The notes under the pieces were generated by a model that saw only the letters and a list, made by a program, of their open reading frames with translations, had not been told where the DNA came from and searched no databases. Of a stretch of DNA of 64,000 bases, positions 41,415 to 49,374 are shown piece after piece. Origin of the DNA: Microbacterium sp. LWH3-1.2 (GTDB taxonomy: Bacteria > Actinomycetota > Actinomycetes > Actinomycetales > Microbacteriaceae); the NCBI RefSeq assembly GCF_040675855.1, contig NZ_JBEGIK010000001.1, forward strand, positions 496,001 to 560,000, in the 5' to 3' direction. Every line of letters begins with the position of its first letter. The stretch's first letter is position 1. Position numbers and translations under genes: made by a program.

Positions 41415-42535
41415 GGCGCCGCCACCAGCGCGCCGAGCGCCTGACCCATCACGCGACCGGGATCGGCATCCGGCGACCCCGGGTTGAGCTCCCATTTCGC
41501 CAGGAGCATCGAGGCGTCGACGACGCCCTTGATCCGCGGGATCCGTCGGGCGTGGAGCGCGGCGAGCTGTTCCTGGAGGTCGCCCTTCTGCGTGACGTGC
41601 TCGGCGAAGAGCAGGGCATCCTCGACGCACAGCGCAGCGCCCTGCGCGATGAGCGGCGGCACCGCATGCACGACTTCGCCGAGCGCGACGACACGACCCT
41701 GGTGCCACGGTCCGTCGACGAAGATCCACTCGATCTCCTGGAAGTTCAGGAACGTGTTCTCGTCGATCGACTCGCGCAGATCGTCGAACTCGCCATGGAA
41801 GTTCGCCATCAGGCGCTTCACCTCCTGCCAGTCCTCGAGCCCGTTGTCGGGGCGTACGGGCGGGCACAGCACGAAGACGTAGCACTGGGTGTCGCTCACC
41901 GGGGTATAGCCGACCTTGAAGGCGCCGGTGTCGTCGAACGGATACGCGATTCCGCCGGTCATCTCGGGTCGGCGCGAGGTGACGGCGCGCCAGATGCCGA
42001 GGCCGGTCGGCGCGCGGTCCTCGACGATGCCGAGCTTGTCACGGGTCTGTGACTTGATGCCTTCCGCCACGACGATGACGTCCCAGCTCTCGGTGCTGCC
42101 GTCGGAGAGCACCGACGTGGCGGAGTCCGCGTGGTTCTCGAACGAGACAAGCTCGAGTCCGAGCCGGATCACCACACCGAGCGACTCCGCCTTCGTCACG
42201 AGGATCTCATGCAGATCGGGTCGGAGGGCACCGATGGTCGCGGGAAGGCCGTCGCCGCCGGTGCGCGGGGTCGGGAGCTGCGCCATCACGCGACCGTCGG
42301 CAAAGTACAGGGTGACGCCGTTCTCGGAATGGGCCTTCGCGAGCACCTCATCGATGACGCCGATCTCCTTGAACACGCGCAGGGCGTTCCCCTGGATCGT
42401 GAGGCCGTGGCCGACGCGCGCCCATGCCGCCGCCTTTTCGACGAGGGTCACCCCGACTCCGCGCTGTGCGAGTGCGATCGCCGTCGTCAGTCCGGTGAAT
42501 CCACCGCCCACGACGAGCACTTTCGTAACCGACAT
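41411..42535 (-). CDS. FAD-dependent aromatic monooxygenase
   Basis: A 374-residue single-component flavoprotein hydroxylase of the PHBH/salicylate-hydroxylase type. The FAD GxGxxG site is VLVVGGGFTGLTTAIAL near the N-terminus, the central region has WDVIVVAEGIKSQTRDKLGI (the DG motif, here AEG), and the second FAD site GRVVALGEVVHAVPPLIAQG departs from the usual GDAAHAxxP by Glu-Val-Val. Expected role: hydroxylation of a phenolic ring using NAD(P)H and oxygen. It is the first gene of the five-gene operon and has AGGAGACGAAG before ATG 42535. It is divergent from the ring-cleaving dioxygenase. Confidence 0.85.
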   Translation of the reverse strand: MSVTKVLVVGGGFTGLTTAIALAQRGVGVTLVEKAAAWARVGHGLTIQGNALRVFKEIGVIDEVLAKAHSENGVTLYFADGRVMAQLPTPRTGGDGLPATIGALRPDLHEILVTKAESLGVVIRLGLELVSFENHADSATSVLSDGSTESWDVIVVAEGIKSQTRDKLGIVEDRAPTGLGIWRAVTSRRPEMTGGIAYPFDDTGAFKVGYTPVSDTQCYVFVLCPPVRPDNGLEDWQEVKRLMANFHGEFDDLRESIDENTFLNFQEIEWIFVDGPWHQGRVVALGEVVHAVPPLIAQGAALCVEDALLFAEHVTQKGDLQEQLAALHARRIPRIKGVVDASMLLAKWELNPGSPDADPGRVMGQALGALVAAP

Positions 42536-42710
42536 CTTCGTCTCCTGCTTCCCGGGCGCGACTTCGCGTTCCCTGGCTCGACGGTACGACGGGCAGTGCG
42601 GCCCGACCAATCGCCGTGCGCGATGCCTGCTATCTGCCTGTGAAGCGGAATGCCGAGGACGATCGCCGCGATCGACAGCGGCGTCGAGGTCGGGATCGGC
42701 ACCAAACACA

Positions 42711-42723
42711 GATGCTTGGTATC
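42711..42723. promoter_or_regulatory. Candidate LysR site in the monooxygenase-dioxygenase intergenic region
   Basis: GATGCTTGGTATC matches 10 of 13 bases of the palindrome GATACCAGGTATC at 49281-49293 beside the LysR gene. Both fit the T-N11-A type of LysR sites. It lies in the 289-base gap (42536-42824) between the divergent monooxygenase and dioxygenase genes; nothing else in that gap is recognised. Confidence 0.45.
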
Positions 42724-42824
42724 CGGGCACGACATGGTCCCCCGGGCGATGGTCGGCTTACGCTCGGGATCGTCGCAACGGCTGTTCGTTCCGCCGTGCG
42801 CTCCGTTACCCAGGAAGGTCGACG

Positions 42825-43760
42825 ATGACTCAACGGCTTGTCTCCCATCTTCGTTACGGCGCACTCGCCGTACCCAATTTCGAGGAGGAGCGCGGCTTCT
42901 TCGTCCAGCACTGGGGTCTCACCGAGGTCCACGCCGAGGACGGCGTCAGCTACCTCGCGGCGGAGGGCTCGCCGGAGCCCTTCATCCTGCGCCTGCGCAA
43001 GGACGACAAGCGCGTCGACCTCGCCGGCTTCGCCGTGCGCAACCGCGCCGATGTCGACAAGCTGGCCGCCAAGCTCCACGCCGAGGACGTGCAGTTCGTG
43101 CATGAGCCGCAAGAGCTCACCGGCTTCAGCGGCGGCTACGGATTCCGCGTCTTCGACGGCGACGGTCGGGTACTCGAGTTCTCGACGGGCTACCAGACCC
43201 GCGAGGCCCGCAAGATCCGCGAGCGCGAGCCGATCCCGGCGAAGCTCTCGCACATGGTCTTCAACTCGCAGAACCTCGACCAGACCGTGCAGTGGTACAT
43301 CGACCACCTCGACTTCACGATCTCGGACTCCCTGGTGCGTCCCGACGGCGTCGAAATGATGCATTTCCTGCGCTGCAACCCGAACCACCACTCGATCGCC
43401 GTGGCGATGGGCCCGCACCACTCGCTGCACCATCTGTCGTTCGAGATGCGCGGCATTGAGGAGTGGATGCGCGGCGCCGGCAAGATCCTCCGGGCGGGCA
43501 CCCGCATGATCTGGGGTCCCGGTCGCCACAACGCCGGCGACAACACCTTCGCCTACTTCCTCGACCCGGCCGGAAACACCATCGAGTACACGACCGAGCT
43601 GTCGATGGTCGACGACGACACCTGGGTCCCTCACAAGCACGACATCAGCCAGCTGTCGACGCAGGATCAGTGGGGCACCGCGCAGGAGATGAGCGAGCTG
43701 GTCGCGCGCGAATCGTTCAACGACATCGACAAGGGCCTGTTCATCGCACCGCCGGTGTGA
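42825..43760 (+). CDS. Two-domain type I extradiol ring-cleavage dioxygenase (VOC fold)
   Basis: A 311-residue Fe(II) dioxygenase of the catechol 2,3-dioxygenase/BphC superfamily that opens a catechol ring beside the hydroxyl groups. The N-terminal domain (residues 1-125) is non-catalytic. The C-terminal domain keeps the 2-His-1-carboxylate set: His143 (KLSHMVF), His203 (LHHLSFEM) and Glu254 (GNTIEYTTE), plus the acid-base His pair 188-189 in NHHSIAVAMG. ATG 42825 follows AGGAAGG. It precedes the RpiB-like gene by 38 bases. Its catechol substrate, probably made by the divergent FAD monooxygenase, is not identifiable from sequence. Confidence 0.88.
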   Translation: MTQRLVSHLRYGALAVPNFEEERGFFVQHWGLTEVHAEDGVSYLAAEGSPEPFILRLRKDDKRVDLAGFAVRNRADVDKLAAKLHAEDVQFVHEPQELTGFSGGYGFRVFDGDGRVLEFSTGYQTREARKIREREPIPAKLSHMVFNSQNLDQTVQWYIDHLDFTISDSLVRPDGVEMMHFLRCNPNHHSIAVAMGPHHSLHHLSFEMRGIEEWMRGAGKILRAGTRMIWGPGRHNAGDNTFAYFLDPAGNTIEYTTELSMVDDDTWVPHKHDISQLSTQDQWGTAQEMSELVARESFNDIDKGLFIAPPV

Positions 43761-43798
43761 AACCCGCCCGTCACCGGCTCGACAGAGAGGTCAGGACC

Positions 43799-44317
43799 AT
43801 GACACGCATCCACTTCGCCGCCGACCACGGCGGCTACGACCTCGGCCGGACTCTCGCCGCCCGCGCCGAGGCGGCCGGCTTCGAGGTCGTCTGGCACGGC
43901 GCCGACGAACTCGATCCGGGCGACGACTATCCGATCTTCGCCGTGCGCGTCGGTCAGGCCACGATCGCGGATCAGGATGCCGGAACCGACGCGTTCGCCG
44001 TCCTCGTGGTCGGCGAGGCGTTTGCCGGCGTGGTGGCCGCGAACAAGGTCAACGGCGCGCGCGCCATCATGACCGACTCCCCACGGGCCGCCGCCGAGGC
44101 GCGCGGCGTCGTCGACGCCAACGTGCTCGTGATCGACGGCGTCGCCTACCAGGAGTCGGCGTGGCTCATCCTGTCCGCCTTCGTGACCGCGGGCATGACG
44201 CAGACGGTCGAGCGTGGACGCCAGATCCTGCAGATCGAGGAGTTCGAGAACGCCGGCACGATCGAGGGCTGGGCGATCCAGCTCGAGCCCGAGCAGATCC
44301 TGCGCACGTACGAATGA
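43799..44317 (+). CDS. RpiB/LacAB-like protein lacking the catalytic cysteine
   Basis: A 172-residue RpiB-fold protein. The N-terminal ADHGGYDLGRTL (Asp9, His10) and DYPIFAVRV fit ribose-5-phosphate isomerase B, as does AANKVNGARAIM. However, at the position of the usual catalytic CGTG motif it has VVGEAFAG (residues 70-77), and the later ARxHNDAN motif is replaced by ARGVVDAN. The catalytic Cys and the phosphate-binding His are therefore gone. It is unlikely to be a pentose-phosphate isomerase and may act on, or bind, a ring-cleavage product. It is co-transcribed with the extradiol dioxygenase. Confidence 0.8.
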   Translation: MTRIHFAADHGGYDLGRTLAARAEAAGFEVVWHGADELDPGDDYPIFAVRVGQATIADQDAGTDAFAVLVVGEAFAGVVAANKVNGARAIMTDSPRAAAEARGVVDANVLVIDGVAYQESAWLILSAFVTAGMTQTVERGRQILQIEEFENAGTIEGWAIQLEPEQILRTYE

Positions 44318-44333
44318 CCCCGAAGGTCGCGGA

Positions 44334-44474
44334 ATGACCCGAGCAGCCCTCTACGACTCGATCGGCTCCCCGGACGTCCTGTACGTGGGCGAGGTCGCGG
44401 ACGCGGAGCCCGGCCCGGGCGAGGTGGACCCGACCCGCCCGCGCTCACGAACCGAGTCGCTCCTCGCGGCTTGA
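44334..44474 (+). pseudogene. N-terminal remnant of a quinone/alcohol oxidoreductase (MDR family)
   Basis: The frame MTRAALYDSIGSPDVLYVGE, then VADAEPGPGEV, is the start of a medium-chain (zinc-type) alcohol dehydrogenase/quinone oxidoreductase, and an AAGGTCGCGGA ribosome-binding site is present. After residue 31 similarity ends, and the frame stops at residue 46. The remaining 280 or so residues of the family are missing. It directly follows the RpiB-like gene and was probably its operon partner. Confidence 0.75.
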
Positions 44475-44537
44475 CGGTCGCGAGTCACCGCCACGCCGAC
44501 CGCCAAGAACTGCACAGCGCCGGGACGGGCGACCCGC

Positions 44538-45179
44538 TCAGCCCGATGGCGTGAGCAGTACCATGCGGCACACCGAGGGCAGGCGCTCGTCCGGCGGCGA
44601 TCCGAGCGCTCCCCCGGCACGGAATTCCGCCCCGAAGGCGACGTCCCACGAGATGGCCTCGAACGCCATGCCGAACGCCGTGCGCACGGCGAGCTCCGGG
44701 TCGGGGTGCGAGTAGTCGGCGGCCCGCTCGAGCAGGCGTGCGGTGAAGGCATCCGCCATCCGCGTCACCGACCGTGCGCCGCTCTCCCGCATCACCGGGT
44801 CGACCGCGGCTCTCAGCACGATCGCCCGGACGATCGCATCGTGCGCGCGGAAGTGGTCCGCGAGAAGCCGCACCGCACGCTCGACGAACTGCGGGGTGGG
44901 CAGCTCGTCCCACTCTGCTCCTTCGCGGTACATCGCCACGACCGCGGCGAGCATGTCGGCCATCACGTGATCGTGCACGGCGCGCACCAGGGCGTCCTTG
45001 CTGTCGAAGCGCGTGTAGAGCGTGCCGGCCGAGATGCCGGCCACGCGGCACACCTCTGTGATCGTCAGCCCGTCGTACCCGCGCTCGGCGAACACCTCGG
45101 CGCCCGCGTCGAGGATGCGCTCCAACGTGCGCTGCGACCGTGCCTGCAGAGGGGGCCGGACCCCCGGCGTGTTGAGCAT
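44538..45179 (-). CDS. TetR-family regulator
   Basis: A 213-residue regulator. The DNA-binding domain is clear (RILDAGAEVFAERGYDGLTI, TEVCRVAGISAGTLYTRFDS with KDAL). The C-terminal ligand domain carries FRAHDAIVRAIVLRAAVDPV and a C-terminal dimer region. It is divergent from the O-demethylase gene 45304-46719. The 124-base gap contains the perfect palindrome TCCGGATCCGGA, which is probably its operator. Its likely inducer is an aromatic acid or its CoA ester; this is inference. Confidence 0.85.
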   Translation of the reverse strand: MLNTPGVRPPLQARSQRTLERILDAGAEVFAERGYDGLTITEVCRVAGISAGTLYTRFDSKDALVRAVHDHVMADMLAAVVAMYREGAEWDELPTPQFVERAVRLLADHFRAHDAIVRAIVLRAAVDPVMRESGARSVTRMADAFTARLLERAADYSHPDPELAVRTAFGMAFEAISWDVAFGAEFRAGGALGSPPDERLPSVCRMVLLTPSG

Positions 45180-45241
45180 CGCGTCCAGTGTCGCAGGTGG
45201 GAACGGCGTCCGGGTCGATGGGTGCCATCGCTAGAACTGAT

Positions 45242-45253
45242 TCCGGATCCGGA
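45242..45253. promoter_or_regulatory. 12-bp perfect palindrome upstream of the O-demethylase
   Basis: TCCGGATCCGGA lies 63 bases upstream of the TetR start and 51 bases upstream of the demethylase ATG. A TAACAT -10-like box for the demethylase follows at 45265-45270, so a protein bound at the palindrome would cover its -35 region. Confidence 0.55.
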
Positions 45254-45303
45254 TTCGGTTTCCGTAACATCGGAGACCCATCGACGGACGAAGGAGTCCC
45301 GCA

Positions 45304-46719
45304 ATGACCACTCAGAGCCTGGAATCGCTGCTGCAGGAAGCCGGCGGACCGCTCGATCTGCTGCGCGCGCACAAGTACGACCGTGCGGACGCCAGGCCCG
45401 AGTACCAGCCGCAGCAGATCATCCCCGTCATCCCCCAGGAGTTCTCTCTGTGGGAGCGCGAGACCCGGTCGTGGCGCGAGGGTGTGGCGCTGTTCGACCA
45501 GACCCACCACATGTCGGGTCTGTTCCTCGAGGGCCCGGATGCCCGGCGGCTGCTGTCCGACCTCGCGGTCAATGACTTCTCGACCTCGCAACCCGGGGTC
45601 GCGCGGCAGATCGTGTGCGTCAACGACGATGGCGATCTCATCGGCGACGGCATCGTGTTCCACCTCGACCACGAGCGCTTCTCGGCGTACGGCGCGGGAT
45701 TCGTGCAGAACTGGATCATGTACCACGCGCAGACCGGCGGGTACGACGTGCAGGCGACCTACGACGTCAGGGCGCCTGTCTACCCCAATGGTCACGCGAA
45801 CACCCGCCCCGACTGCCGCTACCAGATCCAGGGGCCGCTCGCCGGCGCCGTGATCGAGAAGCTCAACGGCGGGCCGCTCGGCGACGTGAAGTTCTTCCAC
45901 ATGACGGAGATGACGATTGGCGGCCAGCGCTGCCGCGCCCTCCGTCACGGCATGGCGGGCGCACCGGGACTCGAGGTCTGGGGACCCTACGAGCACCGCG
46001 ACGCCATCCGCGATGCCATCATCGAGGCCGGCCGCGAGTTCGGCCTGCAGCTGGTCGGCGGCATGGCCTACCTCATCGGCGCGATCGAGTCGGGCTGGTA
46101 CCAGGCCGTCGTACCCGCGATCTACACGGGCGCCACTCTCCGCGCGTACCGCGAATGGCTTCCCGCCAACCTCGGCGAGGGGATGAGCCGCCTGAGCGGC
46201 AGCCAGGCTCGCACCCGCATAGAGGACTACTACCGCACCCCCTTCGACCTGGGGTACGGCAAGCTGATCCATTTCACCCACGAGTTCATCGGTCGCGACG
46301 CGCTGCAGCGTCGGCGCGACGAGCCCGCGCTCCGCAAGGTAACCCTGCAGTGGAATCCGAACGATGCGGCATCCGTCCTCACCGACATGCTCACCCCCGG
46401 TGGGCGCGACGTGCGGTTCCTCCACCTCCCCGTCATGTGCGACAAGCTCGACAAGCACTACGACACCCTCACGCTCGGCGGGCGCGAGGTCGGCAACTCG
46501 GCCTACACCGCCTACACCGCGAACGAGCGCTCGATCCTGTCGATCGCGCTCGTCGACGAATCGGTGCAGATCGGCGACGAGGTCGTCATCGGGTGGGGTG
46601 AGGCCGGCGGCGGGTACGGCCCGAACGTCGTGCCCTCCACCGACATCGTCGGAATCCGCGCGATCGTCAGCCCCGCACCGTACGCCCGAGTCGCCCGCGA
46701 AGACTACCGGCGCGACTGA
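45304..46719 (+). CDS. Tetrahydrofolate-dependent aromatic O-demethylase (LigM/DesA-like)
   Basis: A 471-residue protein of the aminomethyltransferase (GcvT) fold with the same length as sphingomonad LigM. Segments YQPQQIIPVIPQEFSLWERE, VALFDQTHHMSGLFLEGPDA, GGPLGDVKFFHMTEMTIGGQ and YRTPFDLGYGKLIHFTHEFI match the vanillate/3-O-methylgallate and syringate O-demethylase branch, which moves the methoxy methyl to tetrahydrofolate. Vanillate to protocatechuate would feed the pca genes at 55.6-63.3 kb; a syringate-type substrate would instead feed meta cleavage. GAAGGAGTCC is the ribosome-binding site. The substrate is inferred, not shown. Confidence 0.82.
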   Translation: MTTQSLESLLQEAGGPLDLLRAHKYDRADARPEYQPQQIIPVIPQEFSLWERETRSWREGVALFDQTHHMSGLFLEGPDARRLLSDLAVNDFSTSQPGVARQIVCVNDDGDLIGDGIVFHLDHERFSAYGAGFVQNWIMYHAQTGGYDVQATYDVRAPVYPNGHANTRPDCRYQIQGPLAGAVIEKLNGGPLGDVKFFHMTEMTIGGQRCRALRHGMAGAPGLEVWGPYEHRDAIRDAIIEAGREFGLQLVGGMAYLIGAIESGWYQAVVPAIYTGATLRAYREWLPANLGEGMSRLSGSQARTRIEDYYRTPFDLGYGKLIHFTHEFIGRDALQRRRDEPALRKVTLQWNPNDAASVLTDMLTPGGRDVRFLHLPVMCDKLDKHYDTLTLGGREVGNSAYTAYTANERSILSIALVDESVQIGDEVVIGWGEAGGGYGPNVVPSTDIVGIRAIVSPAPYARVAREDYRRD

Positions 46720-46788
46720 GCACCCGCGACGCCGCGCCCTGATGGGTGGCATCGATCCGACGCGGTGTTCCGCGGCATCCGTTCACCG

Positions 46789-46806
46789 TAGCGTGAACCC
46801 GGCGGC
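46789..46806 (+). promoter_or_regulatory. Candidate promoter with leader motif shared with the 49.3 kb promoter
   Basis: TAGCGTGAACCCGGCGGC starts with a -10-like TAGCGT and closely matches TAGCGTGAACACGGCGGT at 49329-49346, 46 bases upstream of the SDR gene. Here it lies 54 bases before the GTG of the ABM gene. The coincidence of 16 of 18 bases at similar positions suggests a common promoter type for the two units. Confidence 0.5.
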
Positions 46807-46842
46807 GACGCCCCGACGACGACGTTGAGAAAGGAAGACCCC

Positions 46843-47136
46843 GTGGCCTTCGTATGCCATGCCACCTGGATCGCCAAGCCCGGTGAGGAGGAGACCGTGC
46901 GCGACGCGCTCGAGAAGCTCTCCCCCGCCTCGCGCGACGAGCCCGGCAACCTCTACTACCAGGCATACCAGAGCCCCGACGAGCCGAACACGTTCCGCAT
47001 CTTCGAGGTCTACGCCGACAATACGGCGTTCAAGGCGCACGCCACCTCTCCCCACTTCGAGCAGTGGGCGCTCGGACAGGCGATCCCTGTGCTCGAGACC
47101 CGCCAGCGCGACTTCTACGAGACGCTGGACTTCTGA
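46843..47136 (+). CDS. Antibiotic biosynthesis monooxygenase (ABM)-family protein
   Basis: A 97-residue ferredoxin-like ABM domain. The strands and helix AFVCHATWIAKPGEEETVRD, RDEPGNLYYQAYQSPDEPNT, FRIFEVYADNTAFKAHATSP and the terminal HFEQW segment are typical of YgiN-like quinol monooxygenases, which are cofactor-free oxygenases acting on hydroquinones. GAAAGGAAG supports GTG 46843 as start. It is one base away from FAH 2 (stop 47136, next ATG 47138), so the pair is coupled and probably acts on consecutive intermediates. Confidence 0.83.
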   Translation: MAFVCHATWIAKPGEEETVRDALEKLSPASRDEPGNLYYQAYQSPDEPNTFRIFEVYADNTAFKAHATSPHFEQWALGQAIPVLETRQRDFYETLDF

Positions 47137-47137
47137 C

Positions 47138-48103
47138 ATGGCGCAGTACGCGCGCTTCGTCGGTCCGAACGGCATCGTCCACACCGGGCGCGTGCAGCAC
47201 GGCAGGCTGCAGGACATCCCGGGCGACCCCGAGATCCTCGACCTGCTGAACGGACCCGCCGACGTGCGCCGCGACCTCGACGTGCGCGCCGGCCGCCAGC
47301 AGAAGCTGCCGATCCAGGACGCCCGGTTCGCCGTGCCGGTGCAGCCGCGCGCGATGCGCGACTTCCTCGTGTTCGAGGCGCACATCGCCGGCATGAAGAA
47401 GAACGAGCCGGGCGACGGCACGGTGCCCGAGCAGTGGTACGAGGCGCCCGCTTTCCTGTTCATGAACCCGTGGTCGGTGCTGCCGACGGGGGCGGACATC
47501 CCGATGCCGCCGTTCACGCAGAAGCTCGACTTCGAGCTCGAGGTCGCGGCGATCGTCAAGCACACCGTCCGCGATGCGCCGATCGAGGAGGCGGCGGAGC
47601 ACATCGCGGGGTACTGCATCCTGAACGACTGGAGCGCGCGCGACATCCAAGGCCGGGAGATGCGGATCGGGCTCGGCCCGTCGAAGGGCAAGGACTTCGC
47701 GAACACGCTCGGCCCGTGGCTCACGACGCCGGACGAGCTCGAGAAGTACCGCGAGGGCGATCGGTACGCCCTCGGGATGAGCGTCGCGATCAACGGCGAA
47801 GTCGTCGGCACCGACAACCTGCGCAACATGTCGTGGTCGTTCGAGGAGATGCTCGTGCACGCGTCCCGTGACGCGTGGGTGGGCGCGGGCGACGTGCTCG
47901 CGTCTGGCACGGCCTCCACGGGCGCCCTCTCCGAGCGCTGGGCGCGCACCGGACAGCTGACGCCGCCGCCGCTGCAGGTCGGCGATGTCGTCACGATGAC
48001 GGTCGAGGGCCTCGGCACGATCGAGAACCGCATCGTCGAGCAGGCGAGCCCCGGCCACATGGTGCCGCGCGCCCGCCGCACCTACGGTCCCGACCGGCTC
48101 TGA
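47138..48103 (+). CDS. Fumarylacetoacetate hydrolase-family protein (FAH 2)
   Basis: A 321-residue FAH-fold enzyme. Metal and catalytic motifs are KLDFELEVAAIV (Asp131, Glu133, Glu135), NDWSARD at 163-169 and GPSKGKDFANTLGPW. It aligns by eye with FAH 1 at 37738-38745, including PxxMRDF/PASIRDFVAFEEH and EQWYEAPAFLFMNP, so the two are paralogues in one catabolic region. Expected role: hydrolysis or isomerisation of an acyl-pyruvate or dienoate produced after ring cleavage. It ends the short ABM-FAH unit; the following 215 bases (48104-48318) hold no recognisable gene. Confidence 0.85.
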   Translation: MAQYARFVGPNGIVHTGRVQHGRLQDIPGDPEILDLLNGPADVRRDLDVRAGRQQKLPIQDARFAVPVQPRAMRDFLVFEAHIAGMKKNEPGDGTVPEQWYEAPAFLFMNPWSVLPTGADIPMPPFTQKLDFELEVAAIVKHTVRDAPIEEAAEHIAGYCILNDWSARDIQGREMRIGLGPSKGKDFANTLGPWLTTPDELEKYREGDRYALGMSVAINGEVVGTDNLRNMSWSFEEMLVHASRDAWVGAGDVLASGTASTGALSERWARTGQLTPPPLQVGDVVTMTVEGLGTIENRIVEQASPGHMVPRARRTYGPDRL

Positions 48104-48318
48104 GTCCCGCCGGTCGCCGAGCTGTCACCGGACCCGCCCGCCGCCATCCCGGAGCCGCGCGGTTCGGCTACTCTGGCGCTGACGGGAGGGTCGGGGGCGC
48201 ATGAACGACCTGCGAGACGTCGACACGACCTCGTCATCGCATAGCCGACCCGCCCGAGTCCGAAGCTCGGCCGCGGCTGCGCCGTGCAGAACACGGTTCC
48301 GGCGACGGTTCCTATCCG

Positions 48319-49239
48319 TCAAGAGCTCGACGCGTCGTCTGCCGCGAGCACCTCGACGAGCCGCGTGCGGAACCAGGCGTGCACCGGGTCGGAGTCGTGA
48401 CTCGGGTGCCACCAGAGCTTCAGCGCGATCTCGACGCGACCGAACGGCGCTTCGACGCCGACGGTGCCGGTGAGCGGCCCGAGCCGCTCCGCGAGCCGGC
48501 GTGGCACGACCGCGACCAGATCGGTGCCCGCGACCACCGACGGCAGCGGCAGGAACGACGAGGTCGTCACGCGCGGCTCGCGCCGGTCGATCCCGAGCTC
48601 GCGCAGCCGGCGGTCGGCCGGCGTGAAGTGGAGCCGGCCGAACTGCGCGACCGCCTGCGGCAGTGCGACGAAGTCCTCGAACGACAACGTGCCGTCGCTG
48701 ATCGCGGGGTTGTCGGCATCCAGCAGGCACACGTACTCGTCGTCGAAGAGCGGCAGGTGCGGGCCGTCGATACCGATGCCCGGCACCGTCACGACGAAGT
48801 CGTGCGTCATCAGCTCGCGCTCGCTCTCCATAGGGCGCTCGGGCAGCGGAAGCAGGTCGACCTGAAGGCCTGGGGCCTCCTCGAGCAGGACCGCCAGAGC
48901 CGGACGCAGCCCCATGATGCCGTAGTCGGTCAACATGATCGACAGCGTCCGCCGCGCTGCGGCGGGATCGGGCTCCGGCTCGTTCGACAGCAGTCGCTCG
49001 ATGAGCGGGACGGTCGCCTGCACCTGGGGCAGCAGCAGGCGTGCGAACGGTGTGAGCTCGTAGTCGCGTCCCACGCGCACGAGGAGCTCGTCGTTGAACA
49101 TGACGCGCAGTCGCGACAGCGTCGAGCTCATCGAAGACTGCCCGAGCTGAACGCGCTGACCCGCCCGCGTGACGTTCGCCTCCTCGAGGAGGGCACGCAA
49201 GGGGATCAGCAGATTGAGGTCGTGTCCGCCGCCGGTCAT
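48319..49239 (-). CDS. LysR-family transcriptional regulator
   Basis: A 306-residue LTTR. The N-terminal winged helix is HDLNLLIPLRALLEEANVTR with AGQRVQLGQSSMSSTLSRLR, and the effector domain runs from about residue 90 to LKLWWHPSHDSDPVHAWFRT. The form DLNLLIPLRALL with the Q-S-S-M-S-S-T-L helix is typical of NodD/LinR-type aromatics regulators. It diverges from the SDR gene 49375-50139 and probably binds GATACCAGGTATC between them. A related site upstream of the dioxygenase suggests a wider regulon. Close relative of the broken LysR at 32821-33133. Confidence 0.9.
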   Translation of the reverse strand: MTGGGHDLNLLIPLRALLEEANVTRAGQRVQLGQSSMSSTLSRLRVMFNDELLVRVGRDYELTPFARLLLPQVQATVPLIERLLSNEPEPDPAAARRTLSIMLTDYGIMGLRPALAVLLEEAPGLQVDLLPLPERPMESERELMTHDFVVTVPGIGIDGPHLPLFDDEYVCLLDADNPAISDGTLSFEDFVALPQAVAQFGRLHFTPADRRLRELGIDRREPRVTTSSFLPLPSVVAGTDLVAVVPRRLAERLGPLTGTVGVEAPFGRVEIALKLWWHPSHDSDPVHAWFRTRLVEVLAADDASSS

Positions 49240-49280
49240 GGCCGAATGGTACCGATCGCACCCATGAGCCGGGTACGAGT

Positions 49281-49293
49281 GATACCAGGTATC
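49281..49293. promoter_or_regulatory. 13-bp palindrome, candidate LysR operator
   Basis: GATACCAGGTATC is a perfect palindrome around a central A, 41 bases upstream of the LysR start and 35 bases upstream of the TAGCGT box (49329-49334) of the divergent SDR promoter. The position fits a LysR activation site. Confidence 0.6.
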
Positions 49294-49374
49294 CCGCCCT
49301 CGCGCTTCCACCGCCCAGTTGCCCGCCCTAGCGTGAACACGGCGGTGATCGCCGCACTCGAAGGAGAGTCACGG

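Noticed and set aside
46784..46799. Inverted repeat TTCACCGTAGCGTGAA upstream of the ABM gene
   Set aside because: Arms are only five bases, and the match at 49.3 kb conserves only the right half, so the shared promoter motif is the better explanation.
48104..48318. Possible small gene between FAH 2 and the LysR gene
   Set aside because: A plus-strand ATG frame at 48201 has no good ribosome-binding site and runs antisense into the LysR gene.
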